39,258 nt of DNA from Gammaproteobacteria bacterium (GTDB taxonomy: Bacteria; Pseudomonadota; Gammaproteobacteria; SZUA-229). The stretch is from positions 1-39,258 of the forward strand of contig JAOUPA010000003.1 of NCBI GenBank assembly GCA_029880105.1. The letters are read 5' to 3'. The position numbers were made by a program, and so were the translations under genes. The notes under the pieces were generated by a model. That model saw only the letters and a program-made list of their open reading frames with translations. It was not told the DNA's origin and ran no database searches. Below, in pieces: positions 24,005 to 32,526 of this stretch. Position 1 is the first letter of the stretch. Each line of letters starts with the position of its first letter.

Positions 24005-24265
24005 TTATTCAGTCACTATATTTGCTGCATTTTTTGCGATGATGCTTTCTCCGATACCCTTTATATTGCTCAGTTCCTCAGCGGATTTAAAAGGCCCATT
24101 TGCTTCCCGATAAGCAACAATGGCTTCCGCTTTTTTCTCACCAATACCGGTCAACCCGGCCGCAAGCGTGGCCGCATCGGCGGTATTGATATTAACGGGT
24201 TCGGCAAATACAGCTGTAGAAAAGGTTAAAAAGAATGAAAGTACTAGGGATGGGATGATTTTCAT
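24005..24265 (-). CDS. Secreted ComEA-like helix-hairpin-helix protein
   Basis: An 86-residue protein with a signal peptide (MKIIPSLVLSFFLTFSTAVF, cleavage probably after VFA) followed by one tandem helix-hairpin-helix domain: VNINTADAATLAAGLTGIG, then EKKAEAIVAYREANGPFKS and IKGIGESIIAKNAANI. The NINTA...L..L.GIG pattern is the ComEA DNA-binding module. ComEA proteins bind incoming DNA in the periplasm during natural transformation, but short stand-alone versions like this are common in gammaproteobacteria and not all have been shown to act in DNA uptake. A strong GGAGG ribosome binding site lies before the ATG. It has its own terminator, and no other competence gene is in the window. Confidence 0.88.
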   Translation of the reverse strand: MKIIPSLVLSFFLTFSTAVFAEPVNINTADAATLAAGLTGIGEKKAEAIVAYREANGPFKSAEELSNIKGIGESIIAKNAANIVTE

Positions 24266-24344
24266 CGTAACGCCTCCATGTGTTAATTGATAAGAGACTA
24301 CACGCTATCACAGCTTTTTTTCTTATGCAATCGTTTTTTTCTGA

Positions 24345-25031
24345 CTAAATCTGAGCATTAATTTCACAAAGAACCGCGACAGGGTCATCTACCTGAGTAA
24401 CTGGACGGCCTATCACCAAATAATCAGAACCATGCTCAATGGCCCGTTTTGGCGTCATAATACGATTCTGGTCATCTGCAGCTGCACTTTCTGGTCGAAT
24501 ACCTGGGGTCACCAGCACAAAACCTTCACCACAGTGTTTTTTAAGCATGGACGTCTCCTGAGCAGAGCACACAACGCCATCCAACCCGGCCATTTTAGCC
24601 ATCGTAGCAAGGCGTTTGACAAATTCGGCTGGAGACTGGGATACACCAAGATCACTGAGCTCCTTCTCACCGCTACTGGTTAGCAGCGTGACTGCGATCA
24701 ACAGCGGCGCATCATCGTCTGAAAGTACGTCACGGGCAGCCTGCATCATTGCTATACCACCCATGCTATGCACATTCACCATCCAGACACCCAGTTCAGC
24801 AGCAGCCTCACAGGCCCTGGCAACAGTATTGGGGATATCGTGAAATTTCAGGTCAAGAAACACATCAAAACCAGATGCCACCATGTCTTTGACCAGTGAG
24901 GGGCCGCTTCGGGTAAATAGCTCCTTACCTACTTTCAAACGACATAGAGAAGGGTCTAGCTTTTCCACCAGTTGCATGGCGGCTTTAGCACCTGGGAAAT
25001 CAAGCGCCACGATCACTTTTGGGTTATTCAT
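24345..25031 (-). CDS. pyrF: Orotidine 5'-phosphate decarboxylase
   Basis: PyrF forms UMP from OMP, the last step of pyrimidine synthesis. The 228-residue TIM barrel has the invariant catalytic array FLDLKFHDIPNTV (D60, K62, D65), the substrate Lys in LKVGKELF, and VTPGIRPE plus DYLVIGRPVT at the phosphate-binding end. Its ATG follows the lapB stop directly (TAAATG), so the two are coupled; the same lapB-pyrF order occurs in E. coli. Its product UMP is the substrate of PyrH, encoded elsewhere in the window. Confidence 0.96.
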   Translation of the reverse strand: MNNPKVIVALDFPGAKAAMQLVEKLDPSLCRLKVGKELFTRSGPSLVKDMVASGFDVFLDLKFHDIPNTVARACEAAAELGVWMVNVHSMGGIAMMQAARDVLSDDDAPLLIAVTLLTSSGEKELSDLGVSQSPAEFVKRLATMAKMAGLDGVVCSAQETSMLKKHCGEGFVLVTPGIRPESAAADDQNRIMTPKRAIEHGSDYLVIGRPVTQVDDPVAVLCEINAQI

Positions 25032-26207
25032 TTATGCCGCTTCTATCATTGTTGGCTTAACTTCGGCCCAGCTCTGGCAACTGGGACATAGCCAGTAAAG
25101 TGTATTGGACTGGAATCCACAGTGGTGACACTGGTATGTAGCTGTATCCTGTTCCATTTTAACCAGCGCCGTTTTCAAATCCTGTAGTAAACCAAGCTCA
25201 CCGATATCAGCCTGGTTTGTTTTGTAATTAATCAGCGAATGCATACCTTTGAGATTTGGATATTTTCTTAACCTGTCGGTCAGATATTCAATAGCTGCAT
25301 CCCTGCTCTGATATTGCTCAATGACCATGGCATGCTTTTCAATGATCGCCAGTGACTGATGCCTGGACTCGACCTCTGCGAGGTACTGCAATAGCCTGGC
25401 TGAACCGCCAATGCAGTGATAGCACTCAATAAGCCTGTCGAGCACAACAGGAAAAAATTCAGCATCACGTTTTTCAATGAGCTCAAAATGCTGTATTGCC
25501 TGCTTATAATTTCTGACTTCCATTTCATGGTCAGCCAGAAGAATCAGGGCTCGAACTGAGCCGCCATCATAACTCAACGCCTGCCTGGCGTTTTGTTCAA
25601 CCATACCAGTTTCACCCTTGGATTTTGCTATGTCTGCCAGCTCACAATAGTACTGGGAGATCATTGGGCCAATACCGGGCATCTTCTGTTTAAACAGGTC
25701 AATGCCTACATTAATGGCTTTCTGCCAGTCTTTCTCCTGCTGATATATCAGGATCAGGTTTCTTTTGGCTTCTTCGGACCTGGCATCATGAATCAACACT
25801 TCCTTAAATAGGCCCTCTGCCCGGTCAAACCAGCCGGCTGCTAGGTAATCGTAACCCAGTTCAAGCAACACCATGCTGCGATATTGTTCTGGTAAGGAAG
25901 GTCTGGCAATGAGGCCTTGATGAATTTTTATCGCTTTATCAATCTCACCATTTTTCCGGAATATTTTCGCAAGTGCAAAGTGGGTATCGACCAGTTCCCA
26001 GTCAGTTTCGACCAGCTTGACGAAGATATCGAGCGCCTTGCTGTGCTCATCATTTAGTAGGTAATTAAGCCCGGTAAAATACTCTGGCGGTAGGCGCCGA
26101 GGGCCGTTTTTTGTATTAACGCGTCGACGTCTGGCAATCCAGAGCAACAGCAATAACAGGAGTGGAACAAATAAAATCCACGTTGACATTTCAGACAATT
26201 CGATCAC
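25032..26207 (-). CDS. lapB: Lipopolysaccharide assembly protein LapB (YciM)
   Basis: LapB is an inner-membrane TPR protein that presents LpxC to FtsH and so tunes lipid A output. The 391-residue chain starts with one membrane helix (STWILFVPLLLLLLLWIA) followed by RRRR, then TPR repeats through about residue 340. It ends in a rubredoxin-like zinc knuckle (YQCHHCGFQSNTLYWLCPSCQSW, two CxxC-type pairs). The annotated start is GTG at 26207; an ATG at 26189 gives MSTWILFVPLLL and is also plausible. In E. coli lapA precedes lapB; here ihfB does, with no lapA. Confidence 0.93.
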   Translation of the reverse strand: MIELSEMSTWILFVPLLLLLLLWIARRRRVNTKNGPRRLPPEYFTGLNYLLNDEHSKALDIFVKLVETDWELVDTHFALAKIFRKNGEIDKAIKIHQGLIARPSLPEQYRSMVLLELGYDYLAAGWFDRAEGLFKEVLIHDARSEEAKRNLILIYQQEKDWQKAINVGIDLFKQKMPGIGPMISQYYCELADIAKSKGETGMVEQNARQALSYDGGSVRALILLADHEMEVRNYKQAIQHFELIEKRDAEFFPVVLDRLIECYHCIGGSARLLQYLAEVESRHQSLAIIEKHAMVIEQYQSRDAAIEYLTDRLRKYPNLKGMHSLINYKTNQADIGELGLLQDLKTALVKMEQDTATYQCHHCGFQSNTLYWLCPSCQSWAEVKPTMIEAA

Positions 26208-26230
26208 AACGAGATTCTCTGGTTAATTAT

Positions 26231-26299
26231 CGATTGTTAATATCGAGACAATCGGCTCAGAATCAGATATCAATAACTGTATCCAGATTGATACAGTTA
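26231..26299. repeat. Two inverted repeats between ihfB and lapB
   Basis: CGATTGT...ACAATCG (26231-26254, seven-base arms, ten-base loop) and TAACTGTATC-CAGATT-GATACAGTTA (26274-26299, perfect ten-base arms) lie in the 108-base gap. Neither is followed by a true U-run on the minus strand, so a processing site, attenuator or operator is as likely as a terminator. Confidence 0.65.
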
Positions 26300-26315
26300 C
26301 GATATTCATTACATA

Positions 26316-26636
26316 TTAGCCTTTCTTGAGAGAGTCATTGACACGCTCTCTAAGCTCTTTTCCTGGCTTGAAATGGGGTACATGCTTGCCCGGCAAAGAA
26401 ACCGAATCACCTGTCTTAGGATTTCTACCAGATCTGGGTGGTCGGAAGTGCAATGAGAAGCTACCAAAGCCGCGAATTTCTATCCTTTCGCCACTCGATA
26501 GCGCATTACTCATCTGACTCAGAAGGCATTTAACAGCCAGTTCTACATCCCTGTAGGCAAGATGTGTTTGCTTGCGTGAGATCCGTTCGATCAATTCAGA
26601 CTTCATCATTGACTTGTCTAGTGATTCTTCAGTCAT
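26316..26636 (-). CDS. ihfB: Integration host factor, beta subunit
   Basis: IHF-beta pairs with IHF-alpha to bind and sharply bend DNA. The DNA-binding arm signature IRGFGSFSLHFRPPRSGRNPKTGD and the closing VPHFKPGKELRERV are typical of HimD, and SELIERIS begins the usual N-terminus. As listed the protein has 106 residues with a nine- or ten-residue extension (MTEESLDKSM) before MKSELIER; E. coli has 94. The alternative starts are ATG 26609 and 26606. No strong ribosome binding site decides between them. It follows rpsA, its usual neighbour. Confidence 0.94.
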   Translation of the reverse strand: MTEESLDKSMMKSELIERISRKQTHLAYRDVELAVKCLLSQMSNALSSGERIEIRGFGSFSLHFRPPRSGRNPKTGDSVSLPGKHVPHFKPGKELRERVNDSLKKG

Positions 26637-26695
26637 TGTTTCTTGAAACCTTCCTCGATTAACTGCCTTAATTCAACTATATGTAGCAGCAAAAA

Positions 26696-28372
26696 TTACT
26701 TTTTGCCAGCTTCCATCTGCTCTTTTAGTAAATCACCCAAAGTAGTTGATGCTGTTTCCTGTGACTTGGAATAATCCTTCATCGCCTCAGTTTCATCATC
26801 ATAGTCTTTAGCTTTCACTGAAAGATTCAAGGCGCGGCTCTTACGATCAACACCTATCAGTTTTGCCTCTACTTCGTCACCAACTTTCAGCACAGTGCTG
26901 GCATCTTCAACGCGATCACGAGACAGCTCAGAGGCACGCAACGAGCCTTCTACGCCATTACCCAGATCGATGATGGCACCCTTCGCATCAACGGAGATAA
27001 CTTTACCTTTTACGATAGCGCCTTTCTTGTATTCACCCATAAAGGTTGAAACAGGATCCTGCTCCATCTGCTTAATACCCAGCGAAATACGCTCACGCTC
27101 AGGGTCAATAGACAGAACAACGGCTTCGATGGTATCACCTTTCTTATAGTCACGAATGGCTTCAACACCATCAACATCCCAGGAGACATCAGACATGTGC
27201 ACCAGACCATCGATATCACCATTCAGGCCAACAAACACACCGAAATCAGTGATTGATTTGATAACGCCAGTGACCTTGTCTCCCTTGTTATGCGTTGCTG
27301 AGAACTCATCCCATGGATTCGGTTTACACTGTTTCATACCCAGTGAAATACGGCGACGTTCAGGATCGATATCCAGAATCATCACTTCAACTTCGTCACC
27401 CAGTGTGACTACATTGCCAGGACTGACGTTCTTGTTGGTCCAGTCCATTTCAGAAACGTGAACCAGGCCTTCAACACCATCTTCAATTTCAACAAAACAG
27501 CCGTAATCAGTGATATTGCTAACTTTACCGAACAGACGCGAACCTTCTGGGTAGCGACGAGCAATTTCTGCCCATGGATCCTCGCCCAGCTGTTTCAGAC
27601 CCAGTGATACACGTGTTTTATCCTTGTCGTACTTAAGAACAACCACTTCGATTTCATCACCCACGTCAACAATTTCAGAAGGATGACGAACGCGCTTCCA
27701 GGCCATGTCAGTAATGTGCAACAGGCCATCAATACCACCCAGATCAAGGAATGCACCGTAATCAGTAAGGTTCTTAACAACACCTTTGATAACTTTGCCT
27801 TCTTCGATACCTTCCAGCAACTGCTCACGCTCTGCGCTGTATTCGGTTTCAACAACAGCACGGCGTGAAACAACAACGTTATTGCGCTTCTGATCCAGCT
27901 TGATAACTTTAAATTCAAGCTCTTTACCTTCAAGATAAGAGGTATCACGAACAGGACGTACATCAACCAGTGAACCAGGCAGGAACGCACGAATATCGCC
28001 CAGCTCAACAGTGAAGCCGCCTTTAACGCGACCAGTAATAAGTCCAGTGATAATTTCTCCAGCTTCGAAAGAAGTTTCCAGAGATTTCCATGCCCTAGCA
28101 CGCTTTGCTTTCTCACGTGACAGACGTGTTTCACCAAAGCCATCTTCAACGGCCTCGAGAACCACTTCGACATCATCGCCAATAGCTACTTCCAGCTCAC
28201 CAGCGAGATTATAAAACTGACTTTCAGGGATAACACCCTCAGATTTCAGCCCGGCAGCAACAGTTACGTAACCGTCATGAATATCAACAACGGAACCCAT
28301 CACAACAGTACCTGCTGTCATCTCAGTATGAGATAGGCTTTCTTCAAATAATTGAGCAAAATTTTCAGACAT
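26696..28372 (-). CDS. rpsA: 30S ribosomal protein S1
   Basis: S1 brings mRNA to the 30S subunit. The 558-residue protein has six S1 (OB-fold) repeats starting near residues 20, 105, 190, 275, 360 and 447, seen as repeats of the G-V-V-K-...-DYGAFLDLGGIDGLLHITD kind. Repeats 3-6 are the RNA-binding ones. MSENFAQLFEESL is the typical N-terminal ribosome-docking segment. There is no Shine-Dalgarno sequence before the ATG (ACAATCTAAATATT), as for E. coli rpsA, where S1 represses its own translation through the leader. It lies between cmk and ihfB as in most gammaproteobacteria. Confidence 0.97.
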   Translation of the reverse strand: MSENFAQLFEESLSHTEMTAGTVVMGSVVDIHDGYVTVAAGLKSEGVIPESQFYNLAGELEVAIGDDVEVVLEAVEDGFGETRLSREKAKRARAWKSLETSFEAGEIITGLITGRVKGGFTVELGDIRAFLPGSLVDVRPVRDTSYLEGKELEFKVIKLDQKRNNVVVSRRAVVETEYSAEREQLLEGIEEGKVIKGVVKNLTDYGAFLDLGGIDGLLHITDMAWKRVRHPSEIVDVGDEIEVVVLKYDKDKTRVSLGLKQLGEDPWAEIARRYPEGSRLFGKVSNITDYGCFVEIEDGVEGLVHVSEMDWTNKNVSPGNVVTLGDEVEVMILDIDPERRRISLGMKQCKPNPWDEFSATHNKGDKVTGVIKSITDFGVFVGLNGDIDGLVHMSDVSWDVDGVEAIRDYKKGDTIEAVVLSIDPERERISLGIKQMEQDPVSTFMGEYKKGAIVKGKVISVDAKGAIIDLGNGVEGSLRASELSRDRVEDASTVLKVGDEVEAKLIGVDRKSRALNLSVKAKDYDDETEAMKDYSKSQETASTTLGDLLKEQMEAGKK

Positions 28373-28436
28373 AATATTTAGATTGTATGTGTATCCACCC
28401 TATAGGACTCAGCGGTAGATAGACTAGGTTGTAGTT
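28373..28436 (-). promoter_or_regulatory. Probable rpsA leader and autoregulatory initiation region
   Basis: This 64-base stretch between the cmk terminator and rpsA has an AT-rich, Shine-Dalgarno-free initiation region preceded by CCTATAGG and other weak pairing. In E. coli such a leader replaces the ribosome binding site and is the target of S1 autorepression. No good -10/-35 pair is visible. Function is inferred from position. Confidence 0.4.
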
Positions 28437-28467
28437 AAACAAAAGGTCTGCGGAATATCCCCAGACC
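28437..28467 (-). terminator. Intrinsic terminator between cmk and rpsA
   Basis: Minus strand: GGTCTG-G-GGA-TAT-TCC-G-CAGACC (28445-28467), a nine-pair stem with one internal mismatch, followed by TTTTGTTT. It lies 16 bases past the cmk stop and would partly insulate rpsA from the aromatic operon. Confidence 0.72.
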
Positions 28468-28482
28468 ACCATTTTCAAACTT

Positions 28483-29157
28483 TCAACCAAATCGCTGTTT
28501 AACGAGCTGCATGACCTGATTTAATACCTGTTCGATATCCAGGCTGGTCGTGTCGATGACAATAGCATCATCAGCGGCTAACAACGGTGAAGCTGATCGT
28601 GTTGAATCTCTTTCGTCGCGCTCCTTGAGCTCGACGGTAAGCTGCGAGAGATTAGCATCAATCCCCTTGTCATTCAACTGCTTATAACGTCTTTTTGCAC
28701 GTTCCTCGGCACTGGCAGTAAGAAATATTTTGAGCTCGGCATCGGGGAAAACCGTGGTACCCATATCACGACCGTCGGCAACAAGGCCTGGGGCCTGTGC
28801 AAAGGCCTTTTGCTTATCCAGCAGGGCCTGACGCACCTCGGGAATTGCCGCCACCTTTGACGCCAGCACACCAGTCATCTCCGTCCGTATCGCCTCGGAG
28901 ACATTTACACCGCGCAGGTAGATACCCAGCGCATCGCCTGATGTCACATATTCTATCTGCATATCTCTTGCCAAATCAGCTAGTTGGGCAACATTATTAA
29001 GATCAGCCTCACTACCAGCACTCAACGCCAGCAATCGGTAGAGTGAACCGCTATCAAGAATATGCCAGCCCAGCTCCCTTGCCACCATCAGGCAGATAGT
29101 GCCCTTGCCAACACCACTTGGGCCATCGAGGGTTAATACTGGTACCTTATTCACCAT
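28483..29157 (-). CDS. cmk: Cytidylate kinase
   Basis: Cmk phosphorylates CMP and dCMP. The P-loop LDGPSGVGKGT lies at residues 10-20, followed by the nucleotide-binding LDSGSLYRLLAL, VADGRDMGTTVFPDA and RYKQLNDKG. The length of 224 residues is standard. It comes five bases after aroA, so it is co-transcribed with the aromatic genes, and a terminator stands between it and rpsA. Confidence 0.96.
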   Translation of the reverse strand: MVNKVPVLTLDGPSGVGKGTICLMVARELGWHILDSGSLYRLLALSAGSEADLNNVAQLADLARDMQIEYVTSGDALGIYLRGVNVSEAIRTEMTGVLASKVAAIPEVRQALLDKQKAFAQAPGLVADGRDMGTTVFPDAELKIFLTASAEERAKRRYKQLNDKGIDANLSQLTVELKERDERDSTRSASPLLAADDAIVIDTTSLDIEQVLNQVMQLVKQRFG

Positions 29158-29162
29158 TTCGA

Positions 29163-30464
29163 TTACTTGAGTGACCGGATAGCCAGGCCGGCTTTTGCCG
29201 CCAGATCAACAAAACCCGGGAACGAGGTATTCACGTTATCACAGTCCTCGATCTCAATTTCCCCAGAGGCACGCAGTGCAGCCATCGAAAAGGCCATGGC
29301 GATACGGTGATCATCATGGCTATGAACCGTACCAGACTGAATCATGCCACCCTGAATGACCATACCGTCAGCGGTCGGCTGCGCATCTACGCCCAAGGCC
29401 TGCAAGCCCTCGGCCATCACCTGGATACGATCACATTCCTTGACTCGAAGCTCTTCAGCGCCGGTAATGATCGTTTCGCCCTGTGCACAGGCAGCCGCAA
29501 CAAAAATGACCGGAAATTCATCAATCGCCAGCGGCACCAGGTGTTCTGGAATCACCGCACCTTTCAACTGTGCGCTCCTGATACGGATATCGGCAACGGG
29601 CTCACCGCCCGCTTCACGCTGGTTCAGCAACTCGATATCAGCACCCATCAATTTCAGGATATCGATAATACCTGTGCGAGTAGGATTGATACCAACATGC
29701 TCGAGCGTGATATCTGAGTTCTGCGCAATACTGGCACCAACCATAAAAAAGGCCGATGAAGAAATATCCGCGGGTACATCAATATCACAGGCATTGAGCT
29801 TCGCTGGTCCCTGTACACACATGGTCGAGCCCTTGACCTCAACCGGCACACCAAATGCCGTCAGCATTCTTTCTGTATGGTCACGCGTCGGTGCTGGCTC
29901 GGTAACACAGGTTCTACCCTCGGCATACAGGCCAGCCAGCAAACAGCAGGATTTCACCTGCGCACTGGCCATCGGCATAACGTAATCCATGCCATGCAGC
30001 TGTCGGCCACCGGATATTTTTAAAGGTGGTCGTCCTTCAGCCGCCGTTTCTACCACGGCACCCATTTCAGCCAGGGGCCTGGTGACTCGGGCCATTGGGC
30101 GTTTTGATAATGAAGCATCACCTTTGAGTTCAACATCAAACGGCAGACCTGAAAACAAACCGGCCAGCAAGCGCATCGAAGTACCCGAATTACCAACATC
30201 CAGCGCCTGCCCAGGTTTTTTAAGCCCATGCATACCAACACCGTGGACCACCACCTTGCCATTATCCGGGCCTTCAATATCAACACCCATGGCACGAAAG
30301 GCACGCAGTGTATTCAGGCTATCTTCACCTTCAAGAAAGCCACTAATGTGACTTGTACCCTCGGCGATAGAACCAAACATGATCGAGCGATGTGAAATGG
30401 ATTTATCACCAGGAACACGAATACTACCTTTTAGTGATCCGCCATTTTGTACTATAAATTTCAT
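29163..30464 (-). CDS. aroA: 3-phosphoshikimate 1-carboxyvinyltransferase (EPSP synthase)
   Basis: AroA joins PEP to shikimate 3-phosphate to make EPSP, the step before chorismate. Conserved parts in order: GDKSISHRSIMFG, then LDVGNSGTSMRLLAGL, KRPMARVTRPLAEMGA, DISSSAFFMVGA, and near the end EELRVKECDRIQVMAEGL and HDDHRIAMAFSMAAL. The length of 433 residues suits the bacterial enzyme. In Pseudomonas the gene is fused to tyrA; here the two are separate with a 41-base gap. Confidence 0.96.
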   Translation of the reverse strand: MKFIVQNGGSLKGSIRVPGDKSISHRSIMFGSIAEGTSHISGFLEGEDSLNTLRAFRAMGVDIEGPDNGKVVVHGVGMHGLKKPGQALDVGNSGTSMRLLAGLFSGLPFDVELKGDASLSKRPMARVTRPLAEMGAVVETAAEGRPPLKISGGRQLHGMDYVMPMASAQVKSCCLLAGLYAEGRTCVTEPAPTRDHTERMLTAFGVPVEVKGSTMCVQGPAKLNACDIDVPADISSSAFFMVGASIAQNSDITLEHVGINPTRTGIIDILKLMGADIELLNQREAGGEPVADIRIRSAQLKGAVIPEHLVPLAIDEFPVIFVAAACAQGETIITGAEELRVKECDRIQVMAEGLQALGVDAQPTADGMVIQGGMIQSGTVHSHDDHRIAMAFSMAALRASGEIEIEDCDNVNTSFPGFVDLAAKAGLAIRSLK

Positions 30465-30505
30465 TAATGATTTCCAGAAACCCTGTCTTTATTCGCAGAG
30501 CTTCA

Positions 30506-31375
30506 CTACTGATTATTAAACTGATCTCGCGCCTTTTTTGCGCGTGAAAAAATATCGATAAGCGCATCGCCATCTTTTGACTCCAATGCACTGCATATGG
30601 TTTTTAATTCATCTTCGTACTTTTTCATCATGACTAAAATATCATCACGATTACTCAAACAGATATCGCGCCACATCACCGGATCACTGGAGGCAATACG
30701 GGTAAAATCCCTGAAGCCACCTGCAGCAAAACGAAAAATTTCGTCAACATCTTCAAGGCTATTGAGACAATCGACCAGACCAAAGGCCAGTACGTGCGGT
30801 AGATGACTGGTTCCAGCCAGTACCATATCGTGATGCGCAGCATCCATGGTTTCCACATCGGCGCCTGCTGCCCGCCACATATCAGCAACCAACCTGACGG
30901 CCTCTACATCAACACTTTCTGTTGGCGTTAGAATGACTTTACGATTTTCATAAAGCTCCGTGAAGGCGGCGGTGACACCACTCTTTTCGGTCCCTGAAAT
31001 CGGGTGACCTGCAACAAAACGATTAAAGTTTTTACCAAATGCCAGTTCAGCATCTTTGATGACACTTTGCTTGGCGCTACCCGCATCGGTAACGATTGCT
31101 GTTGATGATAAAGCTGGCGCAATCTGTTCAAACACATTTTTCATTGCACTTAGCGGCACAGCAACAACAACGATATCTGCATCTTTTGCAGCTAAAGCAA
31201 AATCGGTTTCATAGCCATCAACCACGCCCAGTTCAACTGCCTTTTTGAGTGTTGCCTCTGTTCTACCTGCGCCAACAATACGTTGACAAAAGCCGGCTTT
31301 TTTTAATGCCAGTGCAAGTGATCCGCCAATCAGGCCGGTACCTATAACACAAACAGTACGTACGCCTGCCGTCAT
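30506..31375 (-). CDS. tyrA: Prephenate dehydrogenase (monofunctional TyrA)
   Basis: TyrA oxidises prephenate or arogenate on the way to tyrosine. The 289-residue protein has the NAD(P) motif VIGTGLIGGSLALALKKAG at residues 10-28, then GHPISGTEKSG, which holds the catalytic His region, and LAGTSHLPHVLAFGL. There is no chorismate mutase domain, unlike E. coli TyrA, and no fusion to AroA. Its ATG overlaps the hisC TGA by four bases (ATGA). Whether it prefers prephenate or arogenate cannot be seen from the sequence. Confidence 0.93.
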   Translation of the reverse strand: MTAGVRTVCVIGTGLIGGSLALALKKAGFCQRIVGAGRTEATLKKAVELGVVDGYETDFALAAKDADIVVVAVPLSAMKNVFEQIAPALSSTAIVTDAGSAKQSVIKDAELAFGKNFNRFVAGHPISGTEKSGVTAAFTELYENRKVILTPTESVDVEAVRLVADMWRAAGADVETMDAAHHDMVLAGTSHLPHVLAFGLVDCLNSLEDVDEIFRFAAGGFRDFTRIASSDPVMWRDICLSNRDDILVMMKKYEDELKTICSALESKDGDALIDIFSRAKKARDQFNNQ

Positions 31376-32493
31376 TTCAGGACCTCTTGCAATGAGGCTA
31401 TCATCCTCTTGTTCTGCTCGGCAGTGCCAATGGTAATGCGCAAAAATTCCGGCATATTATAATTAGCGACTGGCCGCACGATGACACCCTGCTTCAGCAA
31501 TGCATCATAAACTGGCTGAGCATTACGGCGTAAATTAACCGTAATAAAATTCCCCATCGTCGGCAGGCAACTCAGCCCCATCTCATTCAGCGCACCTTTT
31601 AAATATGACTTACCTGAATTATTGAGCTCAACACTTTTCATGATATGTTGTTCATCATCAAGTGAGGCCAGCGCCGCCTCCTGTGCCAGCAAGCTGGTAT
31701 TGAATGGCTGGCGTACACGATTTAATAAATCCGCAATCTCCGGGCTGGATAAGGCATAACCTATACGCAGTCCTGCCAGGGCATAAATTTTTGAAAACGT
31801 ACCGGTAATGACCAGGTTTGGATAACTCGCAAGCCAGGCAGCAATATTGATCTGTAACGAGTCATCCATATATTCGTTGTAGGCCATGTCGAGCACAACG
31901 ATTACATCACCTGGAATATCATCAAGCAGTCGTTTCATTACTTCTGGTTCGAGCCAGGTACCCGTTGGATTATTCGGATTGGCGATAAAAATGACGCGTG
32001 TCTTCTCATCAATGCTATTGAGCAACGCCTCTGGATCATGGCCTAGTGGCATAGTTTCGTGTTCGAGTGAAAATGCCCTGGCTATATTGGCAGCAGCCCC
32101 AACCGCTTGAACAACGATTGGATAAACAGCAAAGGCATATTCAGAATAAACTGCTGAGGTATTCGCATCAAGAAAGGCGCGCGCAACCAGTTCAAGTATA
32201 TCGTTAGAACCATTGCCCAGCGTAATACCCGCATAATCGATCTGAAATTTCTCAGCAATTTTTTTCCTTAGTTTATAGCCGCCGCCATCAGGATAAAAAT
32301 TCACTGACTCACAATGAGCGCGTATCGCGGCAACAGCTTTCTCGCTTGGACCAAGCGGATTTTCATTGGATGCCAGTTTGATCGAGTTCGTTATACCCAG
32401 CTCACGCTCAAGTTCATCAATGGGCTTACCCGGAATATATGGCTTAAGCTGTTGCACACCCGGGGTTGAGAGCGATTGAAATGACTGACTCAT
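31372..32493 (-). CDS. hisC: Histidinol-phosphate/aromatic aminotransferase
   Basis: A PLP class I/II aminotransferase of the HisC family, 373 residues. It shows KLASNENPLGPSEKAV at the N-terminus, FIANPNNPTGTW, DMAYNEYMDD and the PLP lysine in TGTFSKIYALAGLRIGY. Its place between pheA and tyrA, away from any his genes, matches the hisH-b gene of the classical aromatic supraoperon, whose product mainly transaminates aromatic keto acids. Histidine-pathway activity is possible too; the sequence does not decide it. Confidence 0.92.
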   Translation of the reverse strand: MSQSFQSLSTPGVQQLKPYIPGKPIDELERELGITNSIKLASNENPLGPSEKAVAAIRAHCESVNFYPDGGGYKLRKKIAEKFQIDYAGITLGNGSNDILELVARAFLDANTSAVYSEYAFAVYPIVVQAVGAAANIARAFSLEHETMPLGHDPEALLNSIDEKTRVIFIANPNNPTGTWLEPEVMKRLLDDIPGDVIVVLDMAYNEYMDDSLQINIAAWLASYPNLVITGTFSKIYALAGLRIGYALSSPEIADLLNRVRQPFNTSLLAQEAALASLDDEQHIMKSVELNNSGKSYLKGALNEMGLSCLPTMGNFITVNLRRNAQPVYDALLKQGVIVRPVANYNMPEFLRITIGTAEQNKRMIASLQEVLK

Positions 32494-32526
32494 ACTTAAT
32501 ATAAGAAGTTGTTAGTAAAAAAGAAT

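Noticed and set aside
27595..28182. 195-codon second frame within rpsA
   Set aside because: Same strand as S1 in another frame, low-complexity Leu/Val/Lys content produced by the S1 repeats.
29356..29985. 209-codon plus-strand frame opposite aroA
   Set aside because: aroA is complete and conserved throughout; the opposite frame shows no domain or ribosome binding site.
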